Shown: one piece after another, positions 42,040 to 52,530 of the stretch
How positions within the stretch are numbered: the first letter of the stretch is position 1
How the letters are laid out: each line of letters starts with the position of its first letter
Assembly: GCA_023260655.1 (NCBI GenBank)
Contig: JALQUU010000003.1
Location: 1-64,000, forward strand
Reading direction: 5' to 3'
From: Paracoccaceae bacterium
Lineage (GTDB): Bacteria > Pseudomonadota > Alphaproteobacteria > Rhodobacterales > Rhodobacteraceae
Length of the DNA stretch: 64,000 bases
Translations under genes and position numbers: made by a program
The notes under the pieces: model-generated
Told to the model about the DNA's origin: nothing
Seen by the model: only the letters and a program-made list of their open reading frames with translations
The model's database searches: none

Positions 42040-42786
42040 TTAACGCAGGGTCTCGATCGGCCCTTCAGGGCGTCCGTGGATAAACTGGTCAACGTAAGCG
42101 TCCCCGCTCTCGTCCAACTGCCCGACAGGCCCCACCCAACGGATTTTCCCGCCGTGCAGCATCGCCACCGTATCGGCAATCGCGCGCACCGAAGTCATGT
42201 CATGCGTGATCGTCATCGCGGTTGCACCCATCTCGGTCACGATCTCGCGGATCAGGTCATTGATGACGCCTGACATGATCGGATCAAGCCCCGTCGTCGG
42301 CTCGTCGAAGAAGATGATCTCCGGCTCCGCCGCAATGGCCCGCGCCAAGGAAACCCGCTTCTGCATGCCCCCCGAAAGCTCCGCCGGAAACTTCTCCGCC
42401 ACATCCGGCGAAAGCCCCACACGGCGCAACTTCTCGATGGCGATTTCGCGCGCTTCCGCCTTCGGTCGCTTCAACGCTCCCCGCATCAGCCGGAACGCCA
42501 CGTTCTGCCACACAGGCAGCGAGTCAAAAAGCGCCCCGCCCTGAAACAACATCCCGAACCGCGCCAGAAACGCGTCACGGTCGCCATCCTGCACCGGAAC
42601 GTCATCCACCGTGATCGTGCCACTATCCAGCGTCACCAGCCCCAGCACGCATTTCAACAGAACAGACTTCCCCGTCCCCGAGCCACCAATGATCACACAA
42701 GACGTGCCCGTCGACACTTCAAGGTTCACCCCCCGAAGCACATGGTTCGACCCGAAGGCCTTATGAACATCCGTGAGCGTGATCAT
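42040..42786 (-). CDS. mlaF: MlaF-like ABC transporter ATP-binding protein
   Basis: GGSGTGKSVLLKCVLGL; LSGGMQKRVSLARAIAAEPEIIFFDEPTTGLDPIMSGVI. Confidence 0.92.
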   Translation of the reverse strand: MITLTDVHKAFGSNHVLRGVNLEVSTGTSCVIIGGSGTGKSVLLKCVLGLVTLDSGTITVDDVPVQDGDRDAFLARFGMLFQGGALFDSLPVWQNVAFRLMRGALKRPKAEAREIAIEKLRRVGLSPDVAEKFPAELSGGMQKRVSLARAIAAEPEIIFFDEPTTGLDPIMSGVINDLIREIVTEMGATAMTITHDMTSVRAIADTVAMLHGGKIRWVGPVGQLDESGDAYVDQFIHGRPEGPIETLR

Positions 42787-43559
42787 GCTGAAAAGAAAAG
42801 CTCCGTCAGAATGTAATTCGCCGCGAGGATCAGCACGCTTGCCGCCACCACCGCCGATTTCGTCGCGCGGCCCACGCCTTGCGCCCCGCGCCCCGATTGC
42901 ATCCCGTGATAGCAGCCCATCAAGGCCACGAGGAAGCCAAAGACCGCCCCTTTCACGAGGCCCGAAGCCACGTCCCATGTCTCCAGAAAGTCCACGGTGT
43001 TGCGCAGATAGGTTGCGGAATTGAAATCAAGCCGCGTCACCCCCACGATCCAGCCGCCCAAAATGCCGATGGAATCCCCCACCGCCACCAGAACCGGCAC
43101 CGCCAGCGTCGCCGCCAGAACCCGCGGCAGGGTCAGGTATTTCATCGGGTTCGTCGAAAGCGTCACCAAAGCGTCGATCTGCTCGGTCACTTTCATCGTG
43201 CCGATTTCGGCGGCAATCGACGAGGCCACCCGCGCCGCCACCATCAACCCGCCCAGCACAGGCCCCAACTCGCGTACCATGCCGATGGCCACGATCGAAG
43301 GCACCACCGCTTCGGCATTGAACCGCGCGCCCCCCGCATAGATCTGCAAGGCCAATGCGCCGCCCGTGAAAAGCGCCGTCAACCCGACCACCGGCAGCGA
43401 AAGCCAACCGATCTGTACCAGAGCCTGCAGGAATTCCCGCGTGTAAAACGGCGGGCGCATAAGATGGCTCACCGTCTCGCCCGCAAAGATCGCGATCCGC
43501 CCCACATTCGCGAGGCTCCCCAGCACCGTCCTGCCCAGACGGGCCAGCACCCCGATCAT
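42783..43559 (-). CDS. mlaE: MlaE-like ABC transporter permease
   Basis: [52 protein letters not shown]. Confidence 0.94.
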   Translation of the reverse strand: MIGVLARLGRTVLGSLANVGRIAIFAGETVSHLMRPPFYTREFLQALVQIGWLSLPVVGLTALFTGGALALQIYAGGARFNAEAVVPSIVAIGMVRELGPVLGGLMVAARVASSIAAEIGTMKVTEQIDALVTLSTNPMKYLTLPRVLAATLAVPVLVAVGDSIGILGGWIVGVTRLDFNSATYLRNTVDFLETWDVASGLVKGAVFGFLVALMGCYHGMQSGRGAQGVGRATKSAVVAASVLILAANYILTELFFSA

Positions 43560-44593
43560 ACCTCGCCCTCGTAGCGCCGCTCGTAGCGCGCCCCGAGCGA
43601 AGTCAGGATCTCATAACCGATAGTGCCCGCATTCGCTGCCAGATGATCCGCCCGCTGATGCTTGTTCAAAACCTCGAGCGCCGGCGGCACCTCAGCCAGA
43701 TCCGTCACATCCACGGTGATCAGATCCATCGAAATCCGCCCCACAATAGGGCAAGCGCGTTCTCCGGCGAAGAGCGAAGTCTTCGCCCCCATCGCGCGGT
43801 ACAACCCGTCGGCATAGCCCGCCGCCACTGTCGCGATCCGCGAGGGCCGCGTGGCGGTCCATGTGTTGGAATAGCCCACGGTCTCGCCCACGGCCACATC
43901 GCGCACCTGGATCACAGGCAACGCCAGATGCACCGCCGCCCGGCCATCGGTGAAAGGATCCGCGCCATGCAGGCCAATCCCCGGCCGCGTGAAATCGAAA
44001 TGGTAATCGCGCCCGAGAAGTATCCCGCCCGTCGCCGAAAGCGAACGCGGCACATCAATCCCTGCCGTCATCTCCTTGAAAACCTTGAGCTGACGCGCGT
44101 TCATCACATGGCCCGGATCATCCGCGCAGGCGAGGTGCGACATCACGAACCGCGGCTTCGGCATCTCGATCTGCCGCAAGCCCGCCCAATCCGCAGGCTC
44201 GAGCCCCAAACGGTTCATTCCCGTATCGAGCTGGATCGCGAAGGGATGGCCCGGCAAGGCCTCCAGATGGCGCAACACCTGATCGAGCGAATTGAGCACA
44301 GGCGTCAGCGCGGCCGAAGCAATGCGCCGCCCGTCCCCCTCCATATGCCCACCCAGCACATTGATCTCCGGCCCCTCGCCCAAGGCTGCGCGCAGCGCCA
44401 CGCCCTCTTCGGCCAGCGCCACGAAAAACCGCCGCGCACCCTTCAAGGCCAAGGCGCGCGCCACAGGCCCCGCGCCACAGCCATAAGCATCCGCCTTGAC
44501 CACCGCTGCGCTTTCGCAGTTGGTAATGGCATCCAGAGCGGCCCAATTGGCCGCCATTGCGGAAAGATCGACGGTAAGAACAGGTGCGGTCAT
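43556..44593 (-). CDS. alr: Alanine racemase
   Basis: [32 protein letters not shown]-like [27 protein letters not shown]. Confidence 0.95.
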   Translation of the reverse strand: MTAPVLTVDLSAMAANWAALDAITNCESAAVVKADAYGCGAGPVARALALKGARRFFVALAEEGVALRAALGEGPEINVLGGHMEGDGRRIASAALTPVLNSLDQVLRHLEALPGHPFAIQLDTGMNRLGLEPADWAGLRQIEMPKPRFVMSHLACADDPGHVMNARQLKVFKEMTAGIDVPRSLSATGGILLGRDYHFDFTRPGIGLHGADPFTDGRAAVHLALPVIQVRDVAVGETVGYSNTWTATRPSRIATVAAGYADGLYRAMGAKTSLFAGERACPIVGRISMDLITVDVTDLAEVPPALEVLNKHQRADHLAANAGTIGYEILTSLGARYERRYEGEV

Positions 44594-44650
44594 GATGGCT
44601 CGTTCATGCCAGAGGAGGCGGCAAGGTCAAGAAAAAAGGGCGTAGCCTCT

Positions 44651-44688
44651 ATTTCTCTTTCCCAAATATCCCCGCCGGAGGCGGAGAA
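44651..44688 (-). repeat. REP-like GGATATTT element, copy 4 (degenerate)
   Basis: atttctctttcccaaatatccccgccggaggcggagaa. Confidence 0.6.
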
Positions 44689-44753
44689 CCGCGCCCCGCC
44701 CGCGCCCCATCTCCCGTCTGGACGCCCCCGCCGCTTTCGGCAATATCTTCTCC

Positions 44754-46115
44754 ATGGCCAAGAAATCTCCCTCCTTCACCTGTTCGGAATGCGGTGCGGT
44801 GCACACCCGCTGGTCCGGGCGCTGCGATGCCTGCGGGGCATGGAACACGATCGTCGAGGAACGCCCCCTCACCGAAGGCGCAGGTGCCCTCGGCGGCAAG
44901 CGCGGCGCGCATGTGCCCCTCACCGATCTCGCCTCCGAGGAAGCCCCGCCGCCGCGCACCTGCTCCGGCCTTGAGGAACTTGACCGTGTTCTGGGCGGCG
45001 GCTTGGTGCCCGCCTCTGCCATCCTCGTCGGCGGAGATCCCGGCATCGGGAAATCGACGCTCCTCTTGCAAGCCGCCGCGCGCTTCGCCGAAGCGGGCCT
45101 CTCTACCGTTTACGTCTCGGGCGAAGAAGCATCCGCCCAAGTCCGAATGCGCGCCCAGCGCCTCGGCCTTGGCAAAGCCCCTGTGCGCCTCGCCGCCGAA
45201 ACCAACCTCCGCGACATTCTCTCCACCTTGGAAGCCGAACGCCCCGGCCTTGTCATCATCGACTCGATCCAGACCATGTGGGTCGACACCGTCGAAAGCG
45301 CGCCCGGCTCCGTCAGCCAAGTCCGTGCCGCTGCACATGAGCTTGTCACCTTCGCCAAAAGGCGCGGCTGCTCGGTGATCCTCGTCGGCCACGTCACCAA
45401 GGAAGGCCAGATCGCTGGCCCCCGCGTGGTCGAGCATATGGTCGATTGCGTGCTCTATTTCGAAGGCGAGCGCGGCCACCAGTTCCGCATCCTCCGCGCG
45501 GTGAAAAACCGCTTCGGCCCTGCCGCCGAAATCGGTGTCTTCGAAATGACGGGCGGCGGCCTTGCCCAAGTCACCAACCCCTCCGCGCTTTTCCTCTCCG
45601 AACGCGGCCAACCCGCTGCCGGCTCGGTGGTTTTCGCAGGCATCGAAGGTACGCGCCCCGTTCTGGTCGAAATCCAGGCCCTCGTCGCCCCAACACCCCA
45701 AGCCCAGCCCCGCCGCTCGGTCGTGGGATGGGACGGCCAGCGCCTCGCCATGATCCTCGCGGTTCTCGAAGCCCGCTGCGGCATCCTCTTCGCAGGCCTA
45801 GACGTCTATCTCAACGTCGCAGGCGGGTTGAAGATCAGCGAACCCGCCGCCGACCTCGCCGTCGCCGCCGCCCTGCTCTCCGCGCGGGAAGATGCGCCGC
45901 TCCCTCCAGAAACAGTGATTTTCGGCGAAATCAGCCTCTCCGGCGCGCTCAGACCCGTCGGCCAGATGGAAAACAGGTTGAAAGAAGCGCAAAAACTTGG
46001 TTTCACCACTGCGATTGTGCCTGCGGGCGGCAAAGGCGTTTCTGTGGCCGGTATGGCTACCACGGAAATGTCTGATCTCGCCGCCTTTGTAGGCGAAACG
46101 TTCGGAGCGGGCTGA
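44754..46115 (+). CDS. radA: DNA repair protein RadA
   Basis: Zn finger FTCSECGAVHTRWSGRCDACGAWNT; GGDPGIGKSTLLLQ; KNRFG. Confidence 0.98.
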   Translation: MAKKSPSFTCSECGAVHTRWSGRCDACGAWNTIVEERPLTEGAGALGGKRGAHVPLTDLASEEAPPPRTCSGLEELDRVLGGGLVPASAILVGGDPGIGKSTLLLQAAARFAEAGLSTVYVSGEEASAQVRMRAQRLGLGKAPVRLAAETNLRDILSTLEAERPGLVIIDSIQTMWVDTVESAPGSVSQVRAAAHELVTFAKRRGCSVILVGHVTKEGQIAGPRVVEHMVDCVLYFEGERGHQFRILRAVKNRFGPAAEIGVFEMTGGGLAQVTNPSALFLSERGQPAAGSVVFAGIEGTRPVLVEIQALVAPTPQAQPRRSVVGWDGQRLAMILAVLEARCGILFAGLDVYLNVAGGLKISEPAADLAVAAALLSAREDAPLPPETVIFGEISLSGALRPVGQMENRLKEAQKLGFTTAIVPAGGKGVSVAGMATTEMSDLAAFVGETFGAG

Positions 46116-46137
46116 GGTCCGGCCAAAGGGGGCTGAC

Positions 46138-46698
46138 ATGGAAGGCTTTACCATCATCGACGGCGTCGTCGGTCTGGTCATTGTCGTATCGGCGATACTT
46201 GCCTACTCGCGCGGTCTCGTGCGTGAAGGCCTCGCGATCCTCGGCTGGATCGTGGCCGCCATCGTCGGCGTCATGTTTGCCAATCAGGCAGCGCCCCTGA
46301 TCAAGGAAATCCCCGTCGTTGGCGGCATGATCGCGGATAGCTGCGAGCTTTCGGTTCTCGGCGGCTTTGCCGCGATTTTCGCCATTGTTCTCGTGGTCTT
46401 CTCGCTCTTCACGCCGCTCTTCTCCAGCCTCGTGCAGCGCTCCATCCTCGGCGGCCTTGATCAGGGTCTGGGCTTCCTCTTCGGCGTCCTGCGCGGCGTC
46501 CTATTGGTCGGCGCGGCCTTCTTCGTCTATCAAACCATCGTAACCTCGCAAGACATCTCCATGGTCGACGACAGCCGCTCGGCCCGCGTCTTCGCCCGCC
46601 TCACCGGCAGCTTCGAAGAGCAAAACCCCGATCAGGCCCTTGGCTGGGTCACCCGCCAGTACGAGAACCTCGTTTCCACCTGCGACGCCCCGACCTGA
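46138..46698 (+). CDS. cvpA: CvpA family protein
   Basis: TIIDGVVGLVIVVSAILAYSRGLVREGLAILGWI; immediately upstream of purF. Confidence 0.93.
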   Translation: MEGFTIIDGVVGLVIVVSAILAYSRGLVREGLAILGWIVAAIVGVMFANQAAPLIKEIPVVGGMIADSCELSVLGGFAAIFAIVLVVFSLFTPLFSSLVQRSILGGLDQGLGFLFGVLRGVLLVGAAFFVYQTIVTSQDISMVDDSRSARVFARLTGSFEEQNPDQALGWVTRQYENLVSTCDAPT

Positions 46699-46784
46699 TC
46701 TTCGGTCGTATCCAACCGTGACAGTCTGGTGACAACACCCTATAGGGAGGTCAACCAGACCCCAGACGGATTCGGAGGCCTCCT

Positions 46785-48269
46785 GTGACCGATAACGTAA
46801 CCGCTCGGCAAATGCCCCTTTCCCACCCCTTCGATGACGACAAACTGCGCGAAGAGTGCGGGGTTTTCGGGGTGTTGGGCGTGTCAGACGCCGCGAATTT
46901 CGTCGCCCTCGGCCTCCACGCGCTCCAGCATCGCGGCCAAGAAGCAGGCGGGATCGTCGCACATGATCCGGTCCAAGGTTTCAACTCCGCCCACCGTTTC
47001 GGCTATGTCCGTGACAATTTCACCAACGCCTCCCTGATGCAAACTCTGCCCGGCCCGCTGGCGATCGGCCATGTGCGCTACTCGACCGCAGGCAAGAAAG
47101 GCGCTGTCATCCGTGACGTCCAGCCCTTCTTCGGTGAGTTCTCCATGGGTGGCGCAGCCATCGCGCATAACGGCAACATCACCAACGCCAACGCATTGCG
47201 TCGCGAATTGATCGAGCGCGGCTCGATCTTCCAGTCCTCCTCGGACTCCGAATGCATCATCCATCTGATGGCCCGCTCGCTCCAGCGCACGATCCCCGAA
47301 CGCATGGAAGACGCGCTCCGCCGCGTCGAAGGTGCCTTCTCCGTCGTCGCCATGACCCGCACGAAACTCATCGGCGTCCGCGACCCCCTCGGCGTCCGCC
47401 CGCTGGTGCTGGGCCGCATCGGCGAAGACGGCTGGGCACTCTCGTCGGAAACCTGCGCCCTCGACATCATCGGTGCCGAATACATTCGCGAAATCGAACC
47501 CGGCGAGATGGTTGTCATCGATGCGAACAAGGGCCTCGAAAGCCACTTCCCCTTCCGCAAACAATCGCCCCGCTTCTGCATCTTCGAACACGTCTATTTC
47601 TCGCGCCCCGACAGCATCATCGGTGGCCGCTCGGTCTATGAAACCCGCCGCCAGATCGGCGTGGAACTGGCCCGCGAAGCCGCCGTCGAGGCCGATCTCG
47701 TCTGCCCCGTTCCGGATAGCGGCACCCCCGCCGCCATCGGCTACGCCCATGAATCCGGCATTCCCTTCGGCATGGGCATCATCCGCAACCAGTACATGGG
47801 CCGGACCTTCATCGAACCCACCGAGCAGATCCGCAACATGGGCGTGCGCCTCAAGCTCAACGTCAACCGCGCCCTGATCCGCGGCAAACGCGTGGTTCTC
47901 GTGGACGATTCCGTTGTCCGCGGCACCACCTCGCGCAAGATCAAGGAAATGATCCTCGATGCAGGTGCCGCCGAAGTCCACTTCCGCATCGCCTCCCCGC
48001 CCACCGCCTGGCCCTGCTTCTACGGCGTTGATACGCCGGAGCGGGAAAAACTCCTCGCCGCGACCATGTCAGAAGACGAGATGCGCGATCACCTCGGTGT
48101 CGACAGCCTCAAATTCATCTCTCTCGACGGCCTCTACCGCGCCGCAGGCGAAGCTGGTGGTCGCAACGCCAAATGCCCGCAATATTGCGACGCCTGCTTC
48201 TCCGGCGAATATCCCGTGGCACCGTCGGATATGATCGAAAAGGGCTTTCAGGTGAAAGCGGCGGAATAA
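46785..48269 (+). CDS. purF: Amidophosphoribosyltransferase
   Basis: EECGVFGVLG N-terminal Cys; VPDSGTPAAIGYAHESGIPFGMGIIRNQYMGRTFI; VVLVDDSVVRGTTSRKI. Confidence 0.98.
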   Translation: MTDNVTARQMPLSHPFDDDKLREECGVFGVLGVSDAANFVALGLHALQHRGQEAGGIVAHDPVQGFNSAHRFGYVRDNFTNASLMQTLPGPLAIGHVRYSTAGKKGAVIRDVQPFFGEFSMGGAAIAHNGNITNANALRRELIERGSIFQSSSDSECIIHLMARSLQRTIPERMEDALRRVEGAFSVVAMTRTKLIGVRDPLGVRPLVLGRIGEDGWALSSETCALDIIGAEYIREIEPGEMVVIDANKGLESHFPFRKQSPRFCIFEHVYFSRPDSIIGGRSVYETRRQIGVELAREAAVEADLVCPVPDSGTPAAIGYAHESGIPFGMGIIRNQYMGRTFIEPTEQIRNMGVRLKLNVNRALIRGKRVVLVDDSVVRGTTSRKIKEMILDAGAAEVHFRIASPPTAWPCFYGVDTPEREKLLAATMSEDEMRDHLGVDSLKFISLDGLYRAAGEAGGRNAKCPQYCDACFSGEYPVAPSDMIEKGFQVKAAE

Positions 48270-48270
48270 G

Positions 48271-48334
48271 AGAAGGGGGCGCTGCCCCCTCTGCCTTCGG
48301 CATTCACCCCCGGGATATTTGGAAAAGCGAGAGA
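48271..48334 (+). repeat. REP-like GGATATTT element, copy 5
   Basis: gaagggggcgctgccccctctgccttcggcattcacccccgggatatttggaaaagcgagaga. Confidence 0.75.
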
Positions 48335-48341
48335 TTGAAAA

Positions 48342-48866
48342 ATGAGCCTGCTCGATCTCGACAACCGTTGGCGCAGGTTGCAGGAACTCGGCGGGCCGGT
48401 GGACATCGGCTTCGAGGAACCGGAGGTCTGGCCGCACGGTGAACGTGGCGAGGCACCGGTTCTCGAAATCGGCGAGGATCGCCTCTCAGCCGATCTCTGC
48501 CGCCTGGGAGAACGCCGTTTCCTGCGCTGTATCGTCCACATCGGGATCGAAGGCTCTGATGGCGAAGTCGCTCTCCTCGCGCCTTGGGCCGAAGTGACGC
48601 ATGAAGCCTTCTACGCCTATGTGGCCCATGCTTTCGAAGGCGCTCCGCTGCCGGCCGCATCTGATGCTTTGCTCGCAAACGCACTGCCGGATGCCGAGCT
48701 TGGGTCGAGTATCCTCTTGGCGTTCGATACCGAAGGAACGCGGCCCCTCGCCAAGGTCGATGCCTATGCGAAACCTATTTCCTTCGATGCTCTGCTTGAC
48801 CTTTATTCCGAACTCGACCACGACCTCCGGCCAATACTGAGCAGCAAAGAAGCGCCATCCATATAA
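48342..48866 (+). CDS. Hypothetical protein
   Basis: Intact 174-aa ORF between purF and SDR gene. Confidence 0.7.
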   Translation: MSLLDLDNRWRRLQELGGPVDIGFEEPEVWPHGERGEAPVLEIGEDRLSADLCRLGERRFLRCIVHIGIEGSDGEVALLAPWAEVTHEAFYAYVAHAFEGAPLPAASDALLANALPDAELGSSILLAFDTEGTRPLAKVDAYAKPISFDALLDLYSELDHDLRPILSSKEAPSI

Positions 48867-48912
48867 CGATCTGTGGGCGCACCTATTCTGCATCCACGCA
48901 AAGGAGTTAGAC

Positions 48913-49560
48913 ATGTCTCGCAAGATTGCCCTGATCACTGGCTCCTCCCGAGGCCTCGGCGCAGCCCTCGCAGAAGCGCTTGCGCCCGAGTATCATATCG
49001 TCGCCGTCGCGCGCACCGTCGGTGCTCTGGAAGAGCTGGACGACCGGATCAAGGCCAAGGGTGGCGACGCGACGCTCGCACCCATGGATGTCACCTTAAA
49101 AGACGCAATGGCCCAGCTTTGCCGCGCAATCTACGAGCGTTGGGGCAAAATCGATCTCTGGGCCCACACAGCAATTCACGTGGCGCCGCTCTCTCCGGCG
49201 AACTTCCTCGATGCCAAGGACTGGGAGAAATCCGTTGCACTCAACGTCTCCGCCACAGGCATGCTGATCCCCTTCATCTCGCCTCTTCTTGAAGAAAGCG
49301 GCACGGCACTCTTTTTCGACGATCCGAGACATGGCGAGAAATTCTTCGGGGCCTATGGAGCCACCAAGGCCGCGCAAACCGCCCTCGCGCAATCCTGGTC
49401 CCTTGAAACCGCCAAGACAGGCCCGCGCGTCCGGATCGTTACGCCTGAACCCATGGCCACCGCAACGCGCGCCCGGTTCTTCCCTGGTGAAGATCGCTCT
49501 GTGCTTGCGCATCCGCGAGACGTCGCCGCCCGCATCCTGCAGGATCTGCAACTCCAATAA
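48913..49560 (+). CDS. Short-chain dehydrogenase/reductase
   Basis: KIALITGSSRGLGAALAEALA; YGATKAAQTALAQSWSLE. Confidence 0.92.
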   Translation: MSRKIALITGSSRGLGAALAEALAPEYHIVAVARTVGALEELDDRIKAKGGDATLAPMDVTLKDAMAQLCRAIYERWGKIDLWAHTAIHVAPLSPANFLDAKDWEKSVALNVSATGMLIPFISPLLEESGTALFFDDPRHGEKFFGAYGATKAAQTALAQSWSLETAKTGPRVRIVTPEPMATATRARFFPGEDRSVLAHPRDVAARILQDLQLQ

Positions 49561-49562
49561 AT

Positions 49563-49607
49563 TTCGCTTTCGGAAATATCCTGGGGTCCGGGGCAGCGCC
49601 CCGGGTC
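49563..49607 (-). repeat. REP-like GGATATTT element, copy 6
   Basis: ttcgctttcggaaatatcctggggtccggggcagcgccccgggtc. Confidence 0.75.
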
Positions 49608-49669
49608 TCTCCGCCCTTGCTCCATCGCACACCCTCCTTTAGGACGGGTTTTACGAGCAGGAGGGCTCC

Positions 49670-50452
49670 ATGCGAATTCTGATTACCAATGACGATGGCA
49701 TCAACGCACCCGGTCTGATCGTCCTGCACAAAATCGCCACCGAACTTGCTGGGCCCAATGGCGAGGTCTGGACAGTTGCTCCCGCCTTCGAGCAATCCGG
49801 TGTTGGCCATTGCATCAGCTACACCCATCCCATGATGGTCGCCAAGTTGGACGAGCGCCGCTTTGCCGCCGAGGGAAGCCCTGCGGATTGCGTGCTGGCT
49901 GGGCTGCATGACGTGATGAAAGAAACGCCCCCCGATCTCGTGCTCTCCGGTGTGAACCGCGGAAATAACTCGGCTGAAAACGCGCTCTATTCCGGCACGC
50001 TCGGCGGAGCGATGGAAGCGGCGCTGCAGGGCATTCCAGCCATTGCGCTCTCGCAATATCTCGGTCCGAACAATTACCAGATCGATAACCCCTTCGAGGC
50101 CGCCGAGGTCCATGGTGCGGAACTCATCCGGAAGCTCCTGCCCTCACTTCTCGCGGACCGGCAGGATTACCGCTTGTTTTACAACGTCAATTTCCCGCCC
50201 GAGCCTGCAGATCGCGTGCGCGGCATCAAGGTCACCACGCAGGGTTTCCGCCGCCATACCCGTTTCTCAGTCGAGCCGCATCTCTCGCCCTCGGGCCGCC
50301 GTTTCCTCTGGATCAAGGGTGGCGAGCAGCATCGCCCCACCGAACCCGGCTCTGACGCCCATGCCAATCTCGACGGCTATATCTCCGTCACACCGATGCG
50401 GGCCGATCTCACCGACCACACGCTTCTGGAGGAGCTTCGCGCCATAGAATGA
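49670..50452 (+). CDS. surE: 5'/3'-nucleotidase SurE
   Basis: [55 protein letters not shown]. Confidence 0.97.
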   Translation: MRILITNDDGINAPGLIVLHKIATELAGPNGEVWTVAPAFEQSGVGHCISYTHPMMVAKLDERRFAAEGSPADCVLAGLHDVMKETPPDLVLSGVNRGNNSAENALYSGTLGGAMEAALQGIPAIALSQYLGPNNYQIDNPFEAAEVHGAELIRKLLPSLLADRQDYRLFYNVNFPPEPADRVRGIKVTTQGFRRHTRFSVEPHLSPSGRRFLWIKGGEQHRPTEPGSDAHANLDGYISVTPMRADLTDHTLLEELRAIE

Positions 50453-51096
50453 GCCCCGAGGACGCAGAGCGCAAAATGCAATTCCTCTTCGCACTCCGCT
50501 CCCGCGGCGTGACGGATGCCCGCGTTCTCGGTGCCATGGAAAAGATCGATCGCGGCCCCTTCGTGCGCGGTCTTTTCGCGGAACGCGCCTATGACGACAC
50601 CCCCCTGCCCATCGCCTGCGGGCAAACGATTTCCCAGCCTTCCGTCGTCGGCCTCATGACGCAAGCCCTCGAGGTTTCCCCACGTGACAAGGTGCTCGAA
50701 GTGGGCACAGGCTCGGGCTATCAGGCGGCAGTTTTGTCGCAACTGGCTCGTCGCGTTTACACCGTTGATCGCCATCCCCGCCTCGTCCGCGAAGCCCGCG
50801 TGCTCTTCGATGAGTTGGGCCTGACCAACATCACCTCCCTCACCGCAGACGGTTGCTTCGGCCTCTCCGAACAGGCCCCGTTCGACCGTATCCTCGTCAC
50901 TGCCGCCGCCGAAGATCCGCCCGGCCCCCTCCTCGCACAGCTCAAGGAAGGCGGCATCATGGTGCTGCCCGTCGGGCAAAGTGACACCGTCCAGCACCTG
51001 ATCCGTGTCCGCCGGACCGCCAGCGGCTTCGATTATGACGAGCTCCGTCCCGTCCGTTTCGTGCCGCTTGTCGAAGGCGTGGCGCGCGAAACGTGA
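50449..51096 (+). CDS. pcm: Protein-L-isoaspartate O-methyltransferase
   Basis: [48 protein letters not shown]. Confidence 0.97.
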   Translation: MSPEDAERKMQFLFALRSRGVTDARVLGAMEKIDRGPFVRGLFAERAYDDTPLPIACGQTISQPSVVGLMTQALEVSPRDKVLEVGTGSGYQAAVLSQLARRVYTVDRHPRLVREARVLFDELGLTNITSLTADGCFGLSEQAPFDRILVTAAAEDPPGPLLAQLKEGGIMVLPVGQSDTVQHLIRVRRTASGFDYDELRPVRFVPLVEGVARET

Positions 51097-51185
51097 CAAC
51101 CCCTTTAAAACCCGTTATTCTGAACTCAAATTGGCTCAAAGCCTAAAGCTCCGGGTACACGGGGCAAAAAAGAGGATATCGAGAG

Positions 51186-52373
51186 ATGACATTCCGCACC
51201 GGACGTATCGCGCCGCCCGCGCTCACGGCAGCCATGCTTGTTCTTGTCGCAGGCTGCACCAAGCCTCTGGATTTCGATCTGCGCGGCAATTTCGGCAATG
51301 CGCTCACCACATCCGAGGCCGCTCGCAATGCCACGGCAGCACGCCCTGCGCCTGACGCGCGCGGCGTCATCTCCTACCCCGGCTATCAGGTGGTCGTGGC
51401 GCGCCGCGGCGACACGGTGCAATCCGCTGCGGCCCGCGTCGGCGTTGATGCCGGCGAGTTGGCGCGCTTCAACGGCATCCAGTCCGGTGACGACCTCCGC
51501 GAAGGGGAAGTTCTCGCCCTGCCGAAGCGGATCGCCGAAATCACCCCTGCCGGGCAAACCGCAGCCCAACCGGGTTCGGTTGACATCACGACGCTGGCTT
51601 CCGGCGCGATCGACCGCGCTGGCCCCTCGGTGCAAACCTCTACCCTGCCCCCCGCCACCCAAACGGCCGCTGCAGCTCCCGCCGCCATCGAACCGATCCG
51701 CCACAAGGTGCAGCGCGGTGAAACCACCTATACCGTCGCCCGGCTCTACAACGTTCCGGTGCGCGGCCTTGCCGAATGGAACGGTCTCGGCCCCGATTTC
51801 GCGATCCGCGAAGGCCAGTATCTCCTGATCCCGATCGCGAACCAGCCAGCGCCCGCAACGGCGGCAGCCACCACCGCGCCCGGCCAAGGCTCGCCAACAC
51901 CTGTTCCGCCCTCCGCCACCCAGCCGCTGCCGCAGGAAAAAACCGCGGCCGCGGCCGCTGCACAGGCCGCGCCCACCACCGCACCAAACCTCGGCAAAAC
52001 CCAGACCGCCGCCAGCGCGGGCGGGGGTAAAATGGCCATGCCGCTCAACGGCAAGATTATCCGTGACTACAAGAAGGGCACCAACGAAGGCATCGACATT
52101 CAGGCCGCCTCCGGCTCGCCCATCGTCGCCGCCGATGCTGGCACCGTTGCCGCGATCACCGCAGACGCCGATCAGGTGCCAATCGTCGTGGTGAAACACG
52201 CAGGCAACCTCCTCAGCGTCTACGCGAATGTGGAAGGCATTACCGTCAAGAAAGGCGATAGCGTCTCGCGCGGCCAGACCATCGCGAAGGTCCGCTCGGG
52301 GGCTTCCAACTACCTGCATTTCGAAGTGCGCAAAGGCTTCGACAGCGTCGACCCGAATCCCTACCTGCGCTGA
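51186..52373 (+). CDS. LysM/M23 peptidase-like lipoprotein (NlpD-like)
   Basis: Lipobox LVLVAGC; LysM motifs YQVVVARRGDTVQSAA and HKVQRGETTYTVARLYNV; C-terminal degenerate M23 domain. Confidence 0.93.
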   Translation: MTFRTGRIAPPALTAAMLVLVAGCTKPLDFDLRGNFGNALTTSEAARNATAARPAPDARGVISYPGYQVVVARRGDTVQSAAARVGVDAGELARFNGIQSGDDLREGEVLALPKRIAEITPAGQTAAQPGSVDITTLASGAIDRAGPSVQTSTLPPATQTAAAAPAAIEPIRHKVQRGETTYTVARLYNVPVRGLAEWNGLGPDFAIREGQYLLIPIANQPAPATAAATTAPGQGSPTPVPPSATQPLPQEKTAAAAAAQAAPTTAPNLGKTQTAASAGGGKMAMPLNGKIIRDYKKGTNEGIDIQAASGSPIVAADAGTVAAITADADQVPIVVVKHAGNLLSVYANVEGITVKKGDSVSRGQTIAKVRSGASNYLHFEVRKGFDSVDPNPYLR

Positions 52374-52385
52374 ACGCCACCGAAC

Positions 52386-52413
52386 AAAAAAGCGCCCCTC
52401 GGGGTGCTTTTTT
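52386..52413 (+). terminator. Rho-independent terminator
   Basis: aaaaaagcgcccctcggggtgctttttt. Confidence 0.93.
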
Positions 52414-52426
52414 CGTTTGAAGGCCT

Positions 52427-52530
52427 TAGAGCATTTCGAGAAAAAGTTGATAGACTTTTTCGCTTAGGAAATGCGGCAAGTCAAAAGCTTAAAGCGTTTC
52501 GCTGTTTCAACAAAACAGCGAAACGCTTTA
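52427..52530 (+). repeat. Two-hairpin dispersed repeat, copy A
   Basis: TAGAGCATTTCGAGAAAAAGTTGATAGACTTTTTCGCTTAGGAAATGCG...CTTAAAGCGTTTCGCTGTTTcaacaAAACAGCGAAACGCTTTA; near-identical to 63781-63884. Confidence 0.93.

Noticed and set aside
44649-45701. 350-aa minus-strand ORF
   Set aside because: Antisense to radA.
46884-47981. 365-aa minus-strand ORF
   Set aside because: Antisense to purF.
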